Of a stretch of 64,000 nucleotides of DNA, positions 13,110 through 28,700 are shown piece after piece. The notes under the pieces are model-generated. The model did no database searches. It was not told where the DNA came from and saw only the letters and a list, made by a program, of their open reading frames with translations. Made by a program: the position numbers and the translations under genes. Source of the stretch: Atopsyche davidsoni (lineage: Eukaryota; Arthropoda; Insecta; Trichoptera; Hydrobiosidae); the NCBI GenBank assembly GCA_022113835.1, contig JAILWY010000009.1, positions 8,408,001 to 8,472,000 on the forward strand. Direction: 5' to 3'. How positions within the stretch are numbered: the stretch's first letter is position 1; each line of letters starts with the position of its first letter.

Positions 13110-13360
13110 TCACAATTAACTGACGGTTATCCAGCTGCGATCATCCCTGAATCTTCACAGCACAATGAAGAGAAGGGATGAAGGAATAGGGGGATACAAA
13201 AATGACGAGAGGTGACACAGGTGTCACCCCCCGAGCCTCGCCAATCATGAGTCTCCCTCCCCCTGGAGGCGCCATTACCCCCCTTCCGCGCCCCGAGGAG
13301 CTCCCAGAGCCCCTGAACAAGGCAGTAAAATTACCAGAGTGGACTTGAAAGTTTATGATC
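13110..13360. promoter_or_regulatory. GC island with the GAGGCGCCATTAC motif
   Basis: Carries GAGGCGCCATTAC at 13266-13278, shared exactly with the reverse strand of the 59.9 kb island, plus ACAGGTGTCACC and C-rich runs. Confidence 0.4.
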
Positions 13361-16300
13361 TTGCACGTGTAAGACTTACTTTATTTTAATTATTATGATG
13401 TAATTAAGATTTAAATGTGTTACCATGATATTTTATAATGAGAGTTGTAGTTGAAGGCCATCTACTTACTGATTTAATATGTATATCATTTAAATGCCTT
13501 AATTTGCTACTTATTACAGCTTAAATCTAAAAATATTGATATTTTATTGGTTTGCGGGGAGAACAGTTACTACTTCTAATTAATGAACATAATATTTGTA
13601 TCATTACGTATAAACTGTTATTTTGGAAATTAAAATGTGTGTTGTCTGGAAAAATTGTTTATTTACTTTATAATAAACTTGACATGTTTCATATATGTAA
13701 CATTTTTTTCATGAAAAATAAAAAATCATTATTTCAAAACTTTTAGTAATAAAATATTGTATAATAAATGGCTTCTTTTATTTATTTGGTTGTTCAAGTA
13801 AGCATTCAAAAATACAATTAAAGTTTGGTTATAAATATAATTTAAAACGTTTATTAAAGCTTAATGTATCCAACAAATATAAATAATATTCATATTTATA
13901 CTACACATGCTGCAAAATATAGATACAAATAAAAAGTAACATTCATAAACCATATACGATAGTAAGTTAACACAATTATTATTTATAAAGTACTTAATCA
14001 TTTTTATACACGTACTTAAAAATCTGTTTTAATATTATTTATAACTTCTAAAAAAGGTTACGTGTATAAAACGAAAATTAATCACTTTTATTTTTTAAAG
14101 CGTTATTTTCATACAACTGCTCATTTTCAGTGTACTCGAAGTAAAAATTATTCGCCATAGTGTTTTATCAATACGCTCACAAATAAGAGAGCCTCACAAA
14201 GGCAGCTACACAACGGAATACGCACGGGGCTGGTAATCTGACAAGGGAGTCCACCTGCCCCCGCCTCCGCCCGCCTCCGCCCCCGCCCCCGCCCCCGGGA
14301 GAGTAGCCGCCCTTCGTCAGGGCGCCCGATAACACAAAGCCAGCAACACGTCATATAGCACTGAAGGTGATCAAAACAATTTAATGCTCTTTCATTAAAT
14401 TTCTAACTTAAGACAACAGCAAACATATTTAAGAAAATTACATGCAATTATGAATTATCTTATGTGTGCCACAACTTCGATTCTATCGAATCGTGTTAAT
14501 ACAAATTTGTACAAAGATTACTTTGTGACGAATCGAAGCCCTGAAGCGTAGAAGTTCGTGCCAAATGCTCGAGAAACGAGACTTTCGGCATTGTAAAACT
14601 ATACCGACGTACCTTTTTGGAGCTTATGACATAAGAAAACGAACCATTACGATCGTGTTGCCTTTTTTAAAAATAATTTACAGGGGCTAATAAACTCGGA
14701 TGGGCAGTGAGCTAATTGGTTGTACGGAGCGCCGATGGACGTAATAAAACAAATTGATTTGACAAATATTTCGATAAAATAAGGACACCTGTACGGCTTA
14801 GGAACGTGGGAACTTTGGCGACCGACAGGCAGACCCTTCCATGGGAAACAGTTTTAAATCGTTTTTAAGTGAGTTGTTCTATATAAGATGTCAAAAATAT
14901 GTTTGAAGTTGATGAATTTGTAAAAAAACAATATTAACAAGGCGAAAAACAGGAAAACTCGACAAGGAGTCGACGTGACAAAATAGTTTGGGAAACTATC
15001 ATATAAGGTATTACAATGTTAAAAACCCACAATTAAAAAGCTTTAATCGTTGAGAAAAATATTTATATATTTTTTTTAAAATGGCGTGGGTTTTTTTTTC
15101 CTTGTTCGTTTCTCGAGAAGCAACCCTGTTGTCTCCCGCGGGACGCCGTGACTTCACAGGACAGCCGGGGGTGGGCCCGGGATGGGGAGCGGGGGCGCGG
15201 ATAATGAGGCCCCGCGGGACAGGGCGCCATAACCCTGACGTACGGGAAATATACATCCAGCACGGTGTGCGGGGGCTCCGGGTAGCGGTGCCCAAGTACG
15301 TTACAAAAATCCGGAGAAACTTTATTACGCCGTAGTTACATCCAGCATATACCGACTCGAAGTGCCCTTTTTGTCTGTCTGTCCACTAATCAAATCCCCG
15401 CTGTTGTAAGACTCACTCCAGAATTCAACCCGACGGCTTTTAAGCCCACGCCGGATAAATGTCTGATCTAGAAAATATAAACTTCGGCAATCAGTTGAAA
15501 TAAATCGCTGCTTTAAAAAAAATATGATTGAAAAGTTTATTCTTGGTTTTAAAGAACTATTTGTGCTCAAAGAACGCTCAGTCTTTTGACAGAGAGTACT
15601 TTGGTATTGAGGGTGTAGGGTGTACGGTTTATTATTTATTAACAAGAGGGTTGTAATGTTTTTTAAAATTAAATGAGGCGCCATTGAAATATTTTTCTTA
15701 AATTATATACTTAAATTACGTTATCATTACACTCGGATCCAATTCCCAAAACCACTAACATAAATCACAGAGAACACGCAATATACTTTATTTTACAAAC
15801 ATGTTAACAGTACAAAACTCGATTTAAAGAATTAGGAAGAATTTCTAGAATATAAATGGAATCAACCTAAACGAGTTTACATTTTTATTTTAATGTATAG
15901 TATAAATTATAGTTTTTTATTTATATAAATAACAAAAAAATATATAATTTACCATAGTTTAATTAATTCGAACAGATAAAATAAATATTTTTTATTTGTC
16001 TGGTTGTTTGCCGATTGTTTTATTTTATAAATTTAAATACTGTAATATATATAATAATTTGTGAGAGTAGGTTGCTTTGCTTCCAATTTAATTTATATTT
16101 CGGGCACTCACATTACGAGTGTTGAACTTTTATGAAGCGGGTCACAAATGACCATTACCGGCCGTCACTGGCGCGGGGGCGGGGGCGGGGGGCCCCAGGG
16201 ACCCCATGATTAAGATAAATAAGTCGATTGTGCCCGGGGACCGGACGTACTGACGGTTTTTAATACTAAATATTATATTTCTACGAGCCTTTGTATTGTT

Positions 16301-19300
16301 CATGGAAATGATGGACTTATCGGCGACCTGGCGCGGAGGCTTTACATTTGGAGCGATTCATACATCAAACGTGACAGGGACTTTTGACTTTGTAAATATG
16401 TGAAATTTATTGACGAATGTATTGTTGAAACATAGTTTTATATTTAAAAACTGTATTTTTTTTTTAAACATACAACTGAAAGCAAAATTTGCTTATATTA
16501 ATGAGAAAAAAAATATAACTAAATATATATTTTTTAATTTTTAAAAAGTGATCAAGCATTCCAAGAAAGGTTAAAACGTATTAAACTTTGAAATCTCTTA
16601 TTATTTTTAAATAAGTTTAGCCATTGATAGTGTTTGACAATTTGACATCAGTTAATTAAATATAAAAAAAATATATTGATAAGTATTTATTCTGCCATCG
16701 AAGAAATAATTTCTGAATTAATAAAAATAAAACAAACCGCAGTAAAGTAACGATATTTATGTTATTTACATTGAGGACAATTGTAAAAAAATCATTAATA
16801 AAAAATATTTAATATATCATATTTTTAAGGCTAAAAGTTAGAAATATTTAAGAATAAATTCGTTTCTGGAACGTTTTAGTAAAACTATTAAATACATTTT
16901 TTTATATGTTTTATTGCCTTTATATAGCTACTGTGAAAACAAACAAAAAGTTATGTTTTCAACAGAAATTTTATTCGATTTGACATAACCGGAGATGTCA
17001 TAATTTTCTTCCTCGTTCTCCTATAGGCTTCAATACTCAGTTTTCCAAGGTCTCAATGGCAGTGGTCCTAGGGAGACAAAAATCTTATTCAATTTCTGTC
17101 ACAGCAAATGTCTTTATGTGCGCGATAAGGACGCAACCCGTGCCATGGAGAAACCACGATGGAAGAGCCGTGCAGATTTTTTACATTCACAAACACTATC
17201 GACATCTGTGCTGATAGAAATAAATAGATTGTAAAAAAAATTCAAACCGTTAGAAATAATAAATCATGGCCGTTGTTTGCAATTTAAAATATAAAATAGC
17301 AAGCGTTATAAGTAAACAGTGATCTAATCAACCATCGCTTGTGGTGTCTTCTGCTACTCTTTATGTCAAATAAAACTTATAAGCGCTCGTTACAGTTTCA
17401 TAAACCTTGATTTTTTTTAAAGTACACTAGCAAGCTGTGTTTGTATGAAAAAATATGTTTAATGAGCCAAAAACTGTGTTGCGTGGTTAGTAACTAATTA
17501 AAAATGAAAATTAGGTTTTTTTATATCAGACGTAAGTGATATTGTTGTCTAAAACTGATAAACTCCGTTTCCTTTTGAATATTGCTATTCAGAGACAGCT
17601 AGCTATCTGATTTTTTTTTATTACAAATCAGATGATTTTTGAGTAGCTCATTGCATTTGAAGGGAATGAAAATGACAAATATTTGAAGTCGTTTTTAACT
17701 ATAAATATACTTTAAAATTTACTAAAAAAAGTTGTACCGTCACAACTCGGTTAAAATCACCATGCTTCGTATGTTTAGTAATGTCAGTAAATAATTCTCA
17801 TCTCAAGAAGAAAACGAAAATGTCGGCTCTTGTTTGAGACTAAACTTTGCAATTATTGTTTTTATTTACATAGCTTTTTTTAATTAAAGAAACAGGCCTA
17901 AGTCAACTTGAGATTAACTTTGAGGTTCGAGATTGGGAACTCTCGACAACGATCTAACTCCTGAACTAACTATACACTTAAGTATGTGTATGTATATAAT
18001 ACGCTATTGTTAGAATTACTCAAATACTTCATGTTTCCCATTACCATCTGACAACAAGTAATGGCTCCTTCGGAACCCAATAAAACCTTCGTCTTATCCG
18101 GCCAAAAACCGGCAGCGTTTCCTTCGGCACGGAGCTGGCGCTGTATCTATCCCTGTCTCTCGGGTGTCTTGTATCGAAAAAATATTAATAATTTACTTAC
18201 CCCGGGGGGCTGTTCGGTGGCAGAGTGGGACAGGTATATGGAGCCGAGGGGAAGAGTGTTTTCAAAGGCGCTTTCAAAATTCATCGCAAGCTGGCTTGCA
18301 TGGTAATGAGAAAAATGAAATGGTTTGATTTTATTTTAACGCCTGCTGGTTTGCATTTTAATCACATTGATAAATTTAGAAAACACAAAAAAAAACAATG
18401 TCTAATACTTGATACAAAACTGTATATCACTTTGATTTGTTTTTATTTGATAAAACTGTTATATTTATAACAATACCACAATGGCTTATTATCCAATGGT
18501 GATATTTTTAAAATCGCACTACCCCTCGCGCTGTGCCTCACACAAAAATATTTACTACTTTTGCGTATCACTGAAATCTTGTAAAACCTGAATCTTGGGC
18601 CGCATATTGTTTATTAAAAAAAGGCTTGTACCTAAGTCAAGCATTATTTAAAAATGTTGACTTTTTAATCAGTTGACCTTGGAGAAGAATTGTAAAACAT
18701 TTGTAAACAACTATCACTATAAAAATATTATTCTTTTAAATTAAACATTAGGACATAATTGAATTTTAGTAACAATATAAAATAAATGAATTTCCGATAA
18801 AATGTAAAAACTTAATTTTAATAACTAAATGTTTTTATATAATCAAATCACTCAAATAATTATTTTGTATTAAAATGTAGCTTAAGGGCACTGAAAGTTA
18901 AATATAAAAATTTCCATAAATAGTAATGTATAGTATATTTTAAAAATAAAAAAATAACAAATTCTATTCTCAATATTCAATGACTTTCAAATTTAATTCA
19001 CTAAACAGTAATCGATTAACGTTTTTTCTGCAATAAACAAAATTTTTGCTTAAAGCTTGTGTTTCTAGTTTTTAAGAGAATTTGTCACTAATATATTTCA
19101 ATAATCATTTTCAAAGCATACATATTTCTACGAAACCCATCAAATCAGAATTTCTAAGTTCAGCCCTTTCCACTCGAAGCTGCCAATCCGGGGCTCTCCT
19201 GCCACAGTCAGCTATCGTCTGCTGAAGGTGGAAACTTCCACGGGGGCGTAAGGGGTGAGCGGAGGGCGGAGGCGACGGGCGAGGCAGCTCCAGACGTCAG

Positions 19301-22029
19301 ACTTCAAACCCCATCACTAATGCAGCTCAGCAATCTAGGTAATGAGATGTCGAGCCAAAACCCACACTACCTCACCGATCATAACTCATTTCGATCTACC
19401 AAAACAATGCTACAAGTTATTAGAGTAAGCTATTTTATACACGCTTTTTTCATATTTTTTTTAAATACACCCGTGAATTCGTTACTCTACTCTTTTTTAT
19501 AGTATTTCGATAATCTTATAATAGTATTATACATATTGAGATAAAAATAGAGTCGAAATAACTCCAACTGTAGACGAATTAATTATGTTATAAATATTTC
19601 TCATGTTGGTGAATTTATAATATGTTTATGTTATTACGTCATCAATATCAGTTCTATTATATAAATCACAGATTTTAATTATATGGTACGCAAGGCAAAG
19701 ACTTACCAAAAAGTATGGGGGAAATACAACATAGAAAATTATATTTTAATAGAGTCTAAAATTACTCACTGATATCGTGATGAAGAAAATATGTATTTCT
19801 AATAAAATGTATAAACTTTAGTTTGTGGAGTTTGTGAACTTTGTCGGTTGTTGTATATTTTTAGTTGTTGTCTATATTAAATTCAAAATAATTATTTTAA
19901 TAAATCAGAAGATTTTTTATTATTCGAATCCCTTTCTATTGTATGTTTTGATGAACTTAAATATTCAGATCGCTTACTAATGGCTAGATACGCAATTTAT
20001 TACCATCAAATAGCAACACCCGAATGTGATTTACTTCCACTTAAGTAATTGTTTACTTCTCCCAGATTTCAAATAATCATTATCCCTCGACTAACAATAC
20101 AGCTAACTCAAACAATCCGGTGAGACGCTCGGCGTCGCGACTCCGCAAGATTATCCTTCCGAGATGTTTCCCTCCCGCCCGAGCCTCCGACTTAAATCAC
20201 TTCAGGAATGTTTTGCAGTAACTAAACCTTCAAGAATTCGCACCTCCCGGCTTATTAGGGAGGAGCAGGGCAGGAATGCGCGGCGACACTCGGCCTCGCG
20301 CTAATTAACAACATGCTTGGCATCGTTTGATGCAATTTGTATTTGTTAGGCAATACCCAGAAGATATTTTGAATATCACAGAAGTGTTAAGACAATTCAA
20401 CTAATAAAATTGTAATGTTTCCTGAAACTTAATTATTTATTTATTTAACTGTGTGTTTATGAACTCTATGACTTTTCCGATTTTGTAAAAAAATCAATTT
20501 TGTATTTAAAATAAATATATTTTTACTTGTAATTGTGAGCTTTATATAGATTTACTATTTAATGACAAAATTTTTTCATAACATTTTAGATGGCATTGAT
20601 TGATCAAAATATGTAGTAAGAATACCGTTAACATCAGATAAATATATTTTTGTTTAAAATTACTAAAGTGAATTAAGATATGGTACGAGATGTAGATTAA
20701 AATTTGCTGAAATTGTGCTTCATTTGTCCTTGCAAAAGACGTTTTAATTTTTAAGTTTGATTAAATACCACGTGAATCTCAGAACAATATTTTTTTTTAA
20801 TAATAATCTGTAACCACAATCTCAAATTAAAAATCCACTGAAACATTTGAGTTTACTAAAAATATTATATATTTATTATTTTTAATATTTTTAAAATGTT
20901 TATAAAAATTGAATTTTATTTGAAAACTGTTGCTTTCTAAAGTCATGTATGCAATAAATATTGATATTTTAATATTCGGTAATAATTGAAAGAGAAGGTA
21001 ATGGTCTGATTGTGTTGTTCTCGTAGCATATTCCAGTAGGGGCTCGGCATTCCTATCGGGCCGACACATTCCGGCATACTGGAGCTGGGCGGGGGAGGGC
21101 GGGGGAGGGAGGGGGAGGGAGGAGGTTGCACGGAGGACCCCACCAGGGGTGCAGCGCGAGGGGAGCGGGGCGGGATTGCCTGGCTGCAGATTGCACAGCG
21201 TTTCAACACAACAACTCTACAAGCACTTTGTTTATACTAAATATCACGTACAATCATAAATATTTTTGTATTACTATTCAATGTATGAAGATGTCATAAA
21301 TGACGGGCCTACAGGGAACATGTGCATTTAAAATTTAAATCATAGATGATTTAATAACAAATATACATATTTGCGTTTATTCTATACGAAAAAAATGCTA
21401 CCCAAACCATTTACAACCAATAATCCTTATAATATAAAATACGAAAAAACTTCAGTTTAACCATTAAAATAACTGTGTGTGGAGGTAAGAATGCATGTTT
21501 TAATTCTTTTTTTATTCACAGTAAAATATGTCAACAAAAAACACGAATATGTATTTCGTTGTGTATAATAGTCATTTTTTATATTAATGTGGATGGATAT
21601 ATTTATGTTTAAAATATATTAAATTTGAATCAGAACTTAGTGTACTAAATAAATTTTAGTACATATATTATTTGTATCTGGAGATCATTCCAATCAAGTT
21701 CGTGCCAAAATTTAAAGCTATGCTATTCAGGATAAATACTCCATCGAAATACGGATGGAAGATATAAGATAAAAGACCTCAACCTAGGTGGTTGAGGCGT
21801 CTTGCTGTTATCAGACGACTACGTCGCGCGGTGGGAGCCCGGTTAGGATGCTAAACCCAATAGCCTTCGCTGGTATCAGTTCTAAAGAAAGACCGAGATC
21901 AACACTAAACTTTAAAAAATATATTTTTGTTAAAAGGGTAAATATATTGAAAAAAATTTTTTTTTTAATAACGGATCATTGGATTATTTTATTATTACAT
22001 TAATTGAAAGTCTTTTTACCCATTCGGTA

Positions 22030-22700
22030 TCAAATCGCTCAGTGACTGATTTTGATCGCAGTGATGAGAAAAGTACGCACAAACGCAAAAGTTTTAATTT
22101 CCTCTCGCTGCGTAGCAAACGAGAAAGTTGAAGCCGAAACCGCGTTATTAGAGAGAATCACCTGCCTTCGGGCTGAAGGCAGAATTAGCCCCTGCAGCGG
22201 CCGCAGCGCACGTGCAGGGGCGGGGGCGGGGCGGGGCGGGGCGGGGCGGGGCGGGGCGGGGGCGGGGCGGGGCGGGGCGGGGCGGGGAGGGGTGGGGAGG
22301 GGCGGGGCGGGGAGGGGCGGGGAGGGGCGAGCGGGCCGCGGCGCTCGCGGCAGTGCCATCTAGCGGCGGGCGAAGAGAGATATTAAATATTTCCCACGAG
22401 ATGGCGGCCGCTAAGACAGAGAAGAGATAGATTTCCCGGGGGAGCGCGTTAATTTTCTGCCGCCTTGAGCATAGTGCCCCCGGGAGACTCGCTACCTTTC
22501 GAGCAGGTATTCAAACCCGAGGTGTTATTACCGGCTAAGCGAAGACACACCCCGCCGTCGAGGATGCCGTTTTTGAGTATGCGCGCGAGCGGCGGCGGCC
22601 TGATGGCGCAGTGTTCGTAATGGATTTTATTGCGAAACTTTGTTATTGAATTAGAAACAAACAATCAACAGAGTCTGCGCGTGTTATAGCGCGGACACAA
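22030..22700. promoter_or_regulatory. large GC island with CTCF/Pho-like sites and a GGGGC array
   Basis: The largest island in intron 3. Seen in order: an array of GGGGC and related units (22217-22328); GCCATCTAGCGG at 22355-22366 (reverse strand CCGCTAGATGGC, close to the CTCF core); GAGAG-containing sequence; CCACGAGATGGCGGC at 22394-22408, a match to the CTCF consensus CCACNAGRKGGCRS and also to the YY1/Pho core ATGGCGGC; TCCCGGGGGA (22434-22443), a COE/EBF-type palindrome; and TGATGGCGCAG at 22601. The two CTCF-like sites are in opposite orientation. Reading frames across it are Gly/Arg/Pro composition artefacts. Candidate insulator or Polycomb response element. Confidence 0.5.
22217..22328 (+). 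repeat. GGGGC-type array, about 110 bp
   Basis: Uninterrupted G-rich units (GGGGC, GGGGGC, GGGGA variants) on the plus strand; many adjacent G runs make intramolecular G-quadruplexes likely. Confidence 0.9.
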
Positions 22701-25700
22701 AACGCAGCAGCTTTAGCATTAAATTAAACCAGTGTATGTTATTTACTTTCGACACGGTTTTTTTTACACATACTATTCCCAACACAGACTCAATAACGAA
22801 AATAGATAAATCCTTGCATGCTTCCACCTAAACCACATGTTGTAAGCCCCGCGACCTGCGCGCGACGTCTGAGTATAGTCACTTACAGCTTTGCAAGCAG
22901 AGCCCTATTAAAACAACAACTATTGCAAATTAACCAAAAGAATCATTAAATTTCAATTTTTTTGTTTTTTTTATAGTTTCTACTTAATTATTTAACTTAA
23001 TTTCAAGTCATGCTTGTCATGTGTATTTGCATGCTTTACATGATTTCTAACCCTGTATACGTAACAAGGAGAAGAAACACTTGACATTATTACCTTAGCT
23101 ATTAGTTAACATTGTATTAAATATATTTTGGCTATACTCTATACTTAAAAAAACGCACTAAACTTTTAAGTTAAAATATATCATTTGAATTCGATGATTT
23201 ATGTTCAAAATTTATATTTATTTATTTATCCTCAAAACGTAGGTATTATCACCACAAGCATTGAAATGAAAATTAAAGCAGTTTCCCAGTAGCTGACCAA
23301 ACAGTTAGAATTTGCTGACTGCCTACTACGGGAGCTGAACTGTAAACACGAGAGTTCGCAAAACAGACTGTTGCAAGCGACTAAGCTAACAACCAATATT
23401 CTGAATCAATAACTGCTGAATATCGATATTGTTAATACAAAACAACTTGGTGGCAACAAAACTAAAAACCAAAGTTCAATGAAAACTAAATTTATAATTT
23501 TTAACTACCCAGGGTATCGAAATAAATTTGACGTCATGCAGTTTGGGTAAATGCTTTTCAATTTTTTTCTTTAAATCTATAAAAAAATAATGCTGAAGAA
23601 TCAAATAATAGAAATTTGCGTACATGTTAAAAAAATAATTTGCTTCATGATGAACTAATTTAAGTTAAATTATCTTTAATTAAAACAATTTTAAATTTTT
23701 TTTTAATATTTAGTCATTGTTTTCTACTGAACTTTCGATTTCATGAATGACTTTTTTATTTGATCACACCTGTTTTTTATTTGTTAATGTTACCTCTATT
23801 AAAAAAAATTAGAGGTTAATATATAAAAATCTAATAACTTCCTAGAGCGAAATTCATTTTCAACTGGCAATTGTTGTCATTCATTAATATGAGTAATATC
23901 ATATAAAATATATGTGCGTATTAAAAATCACGTAAAGAAGTGGTACATGAAGCCCTGCACATATGCTGCGGCACAACTGACAATCGAATAGTAACTAGCC
24001 GATAGCGTCCATTTTGGAGTTGTGTACTTTGGTTAAACCATAAAAAACAGCTAAAATAAAGGGGCGCTAGTAGGTAATTGGGAATCGGTTGGAAATTGTA
24101 TACCAAGTTTCAACATAAAATACAGATAGACGAACACACACAAATCTAATTCCCAAGATCTACAACGCGTACTCATTCTTATTTTTATTATAAATCACAC
24201 ATTTTTTAATTATTTTTAAATTGAAAATACCAATAAAATGTTTGAATATAGATATATTTTATACTATAATTTTACGCAGGAGTAAAGTACCATCGCGATG
24301 AAAGTAAAGAAATTAAAAAAGCATAAATGAGAAAACATATTGAAAGAGGAAAAGGACACACTTTGGGTGTGACATGATACAACGATAAAACTCTCTTTAC
24401 AACGTTGTCAAAATTTCCAATGAACCTTTTACGTGAGCCCAAAACACAGGCATCGGGAAGTATCAAATTAAATGTGAACAAATTGGGAAAGGTAACCGCA
24501 TTTGTGTATGAGAGACGAGGGGAGTCCTTGCAAATTTCTATGTTTCAATTTTGGCAGAGGGTTTTTGGCTTACTGAGATGTATTTGAGTTATATCTTTGA
24601 AGTATATTCGTAAATGGGTCTGTCAGGTACGAATGTAGGTTGTACTTAACCTCTCTGTTGGAAATTAAAAGAGATTACACCATAGGCTTTAATTCAGTTT
24701 AGTAAATATGTTTAAATAAATAATTAGTTTGTTTGGTAAGTTTGATAAAATTCACAAGGAGTCGCGAATTTTATCTACGCTAATTTATTATAAACCGAGC
24801 ATAATATACATATGATTTGCATTAGATACAATTGTTAAGTTTTTATAAAATAAAATTTATTTAAAAAAATATATTATTTATTTATTATTACACGTATATC
24901 ACGAAAATGTCAGCATCCTATTAAAAATTGTCTCTAAAGCATATCAATTGATTGCAACAATTTGAGATTCAACATTCACATACAAAATCAGAGTTTTCCA
25001 AAATGATTTATGCTGAAAAAAATTCATTGATAAAAACTTTTAAACTACGATACACTGAAATATTATTTTTGAACTTCAGCGATTATTAGATATTGCAATG
25101 CACGAGGAATGGATGAAATATTAATAATCAAAAAGTAGTGTAAATAGTAACACCTGCGTTTTTTCGCGAGTGGAGTTTTGCCCCCTCGCCGGTCCCGAAT
25201 CAGTGCGGGGGCGGAGCGGGCGGGGGCCGGGGGCACCGCCCCGCGGGGGCCGCATTAATCACATCGCAGAGGGCCCCCGGGAGCGGCCCGCGCGGCCCCC
25301 GGGCGCCGTCGCCCTGGCAACCGACCCACCCCACCCACCCCACCCCACCCACTCCACCCAGCCGACGGGTTGAGGTTACGTTTGCGAATATTTAAATATG
25401 TATTTTATAATATACAAGTATAAATGTACAATCTAATATTTATGTTAATATATCTATGATAGACAATTCAATACTTTCATATTTAAGAACAATAAATATA
25501 ATGCTGAAATTAATGGAATCCTTCTTTTTTTCTTTGAGCATAACAATTTGTTTTTTTTTTTTTTTATGAATTTGTAGTTATTCCTATAAAACAATTTTTT
25601 TTTCAGTGTCCTTCGCTGGCGATATGTTGTATCATTAAACTGAAAAAAACCCATACATTAACAAAAATAGTGAATTATCTACTATAATAATAGCCATTGT

Positions 25701-28700
25701 GTGTGTGTGCGTATGTTTCATTTTTTGGTTCTCTATAGAATATCTTAAAAGATACAACACTGATTTTTTGCATGTAAGTTCAGTAAGTTTTTCAGCAGCT
25801 TTGTGCCGAATTTCAAGACGATAGGATAATATTTTCATTCATAAACTAATTGAATAAAACTATAAAATATGCCTTAGCGAGTTTCAATATGTACGAATTA
25901 TAGGATTTTGTTGTTCACCGAGAGAATTTCAAATTTAGAACTTTTACAAAAAAAAAACAAATTTTGATGCTTGTTAGAAATTTTCAGGTTATGTCAGTTT
26001 GACACAAGTAACAATTTTATTTTTCTATCGAAATTGCGTTAGAAATTATTGATCATATCATTAATAACTCAAAATGCCTCCGAAAACGTCATTCTGTGAC
26101 GGGCAACATTTCTAGTATAATAATAGTATGTAATATAATAACCTTTTTAATGAGATAATGAGAGAAGACAGTATTTATTTAAATTTCGATGATTCGAATG
26201 ATTCGAATGATTTGTAATGTAGCTAAACAATCATGCTTTATGTTCACGAAACTTTTGTCTTTAGTACAACCTCTACCTACGAAATATACGCATAATATAA
26301 ATTGACCAAAAATCCCACTATTGCAAAAACAAGGCAGTTAAAAAATACAAATGGCATTGATAAGATTCTGTACTTGACGAATTGTGTACCGATAACAATT
26401 CGCAAACATTATAACATTATATTCATGGGTACTTTTAGAATTAAAAAAATAATTTAAGGCCCAAATATCAACGCTGAAAAATTACTTTTCTCCTGATAAT
26501 ATCTATTTTGATCCTGCTCTGACACGTAAGGGGGATGCTTTTTATATCTCAATATATATTATCCTAAGCAGTTCTTATTAAACTTAATGCTAGTTCTTCT
26601 GCAGACGTCACACTAAATTAAAAAACCTTTAATTAAAAAAAACTTGTTTAATACTAATACATATATAAATGTAAAAAACATCGATAATATCTACTACCAT
26701 CAATACTTCCATCAAATCAAGGGTTAATTTAAATCCCTCCGCGGATTTCCAGCTGACAGATTCTAAAAGGTCCTCATAGCTTAGAAAAAATAACAATGGG
26801 ATGACGTAACCCGCCGAGTTCACACGTGCAAAAATATTAGCTGCTGGTTAGAATAGACTCGACACCTTTTCAATAACATTCCCCGTAGGTTGGCATTGTA
26901 TCTGGAAATAAATCGAAACCAATAAAAAGGTGCATTCTAACTCAGAGCTAAAGTAGGAAGTTATAAATATATATTTTTTTAAATTTAAATTTAAATTAAA
27001 TCTCCAAAAAAAATGTTTTTGATGCCTATTGCTGATTTCTTCTTGAATCTTGAAATATATAATTCGGTTTAATTTGTTCTTCTAGCAAACAATACCACAA
27101 AAAAAATGTGTACATTCTCGTTTGTATTTATTTTGCACACAAAAAGGTTACTACCATACACGTCCTACTATCGAATCGTTGTTACTTATTACATTTGCTT
27201 AGCTTTGAATTGTTCAACAATTTTAATAATAAAACTAAGCACACCTGTTAATGATAGTAAAAAAATTGCATAGTTTAAACTTCTTATAATTTAGCCTGTC
27301 AGAAGTCGTATTGAATACTAAAACATAAACACATCTATCTGGCCTTGCGAAGTGAAATTGCTCTATATCATCGAGTTCGACATTATTTTATCAACAATAG
27401 CACTCTGCCAACAACAATAAGCATTTAAAAAAACTTTTTTATTACAACAAGCAATATGACCAAAAATTAAAACTGTGTAAAACTGCTCTTTCCAATACAT
27501 AGCTCTAACATACTTTGCTGCAACATTTACAATTTAACTCTATTTGAATCATCCGATCCGTAAATTTTAATATCACACAGTGTGATAATGGTTTTTTATT
27601 GATTTTTTTTTCTCTTTTACTTCAAACTTGATTGATATTTTTGATCTCCGGGCCGCGGCAGCTTCCTCGAGCCGAGCTGGCCTGGCGCAGGTGCGGCTGG
27701 GTTAATGGGAAAACTGATCAGCGGAATGCGGAGTCCCCCGAGTCGAGCTCTGAACAGTTGCTATTTTAATAGTTTTGTTTATGGAGGAGACCGATGACAC
27801 GGGATTGACGCGATCACCGTGGGGAGAGGCGCCGGGTAACAACAACACGTAAAGTAGATTCAAAAAGTTACATTGTTACAAAAAACACTATTATTAGATT
27901 TCTGTCAATAATACCTAATTACTTTAACTCAAAAACTGAGCCTGTGTAGATAAATATATGTTTTAAATCTGTAATTAATTAACTCATTTCAAATATTTTT
28001 TTAAAGCTTATATACATATATATTATCAAATAGTAAATGAAGTTATGTGTGGAATTTGATATTATGTTCAGCTTGAATGATGTTTCAAATATATATGCAA
28101 ATTATCAAAAAACTAACACTGAAAAATGTGATATTAAAATATTTACATCAAAAATATCACATCGTGTCAAGTGTTTGTCATAAATTTAAAACATATATCT
28201 AAGCAATATTTGGTGTTTATATAAAAGAGCAATATCAATGTAGTGTATCAATATTGAAATTTTACGTATCTTAAGTGATGTCAAATAATTAAGCGAAAAA
28301 TACTTATTCTCCAGATTTCAATACATTTGATTGTTAATATGTAAATCAGCAAACACGGGTTGGAGATTTTCCAATCAGCCTCTCGGGATAATTCTCATTC
28401 ACCCTCTGCTTATTTGCCACTGAATACCATGTCAATATTTTCACACCTTTCCAAGTTTCAGAATTGAAACCTTCCCTCCGGAGAGGAAGCGCGGGTAATT
28501 TGTAATATTTGGTTTCCAGCAGACTCCGGACGGTACTTTGAACGGTTTAATAAAAGAAATTATTGGTTCCGTTGAGCAACTGTTTAATGGTAAATCAATT
28601 TAAAGCCAATCGGTCTTAAGGAAATTTGTACAAGTAAAGCGTCTTTATGTCTTAACCAAAACTGTATGCCTTTTTGTACATACATGGATCAACGATCAGT

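Noticed and set aside
22052..22430. Open frames on both strands through the 22-kb GC island (Gly/Arg- or Pro-rich).
   Set aside because: They are translations of the GGGGC array; opposite-strand frames are equally open and no domain or splice context supports a protein.
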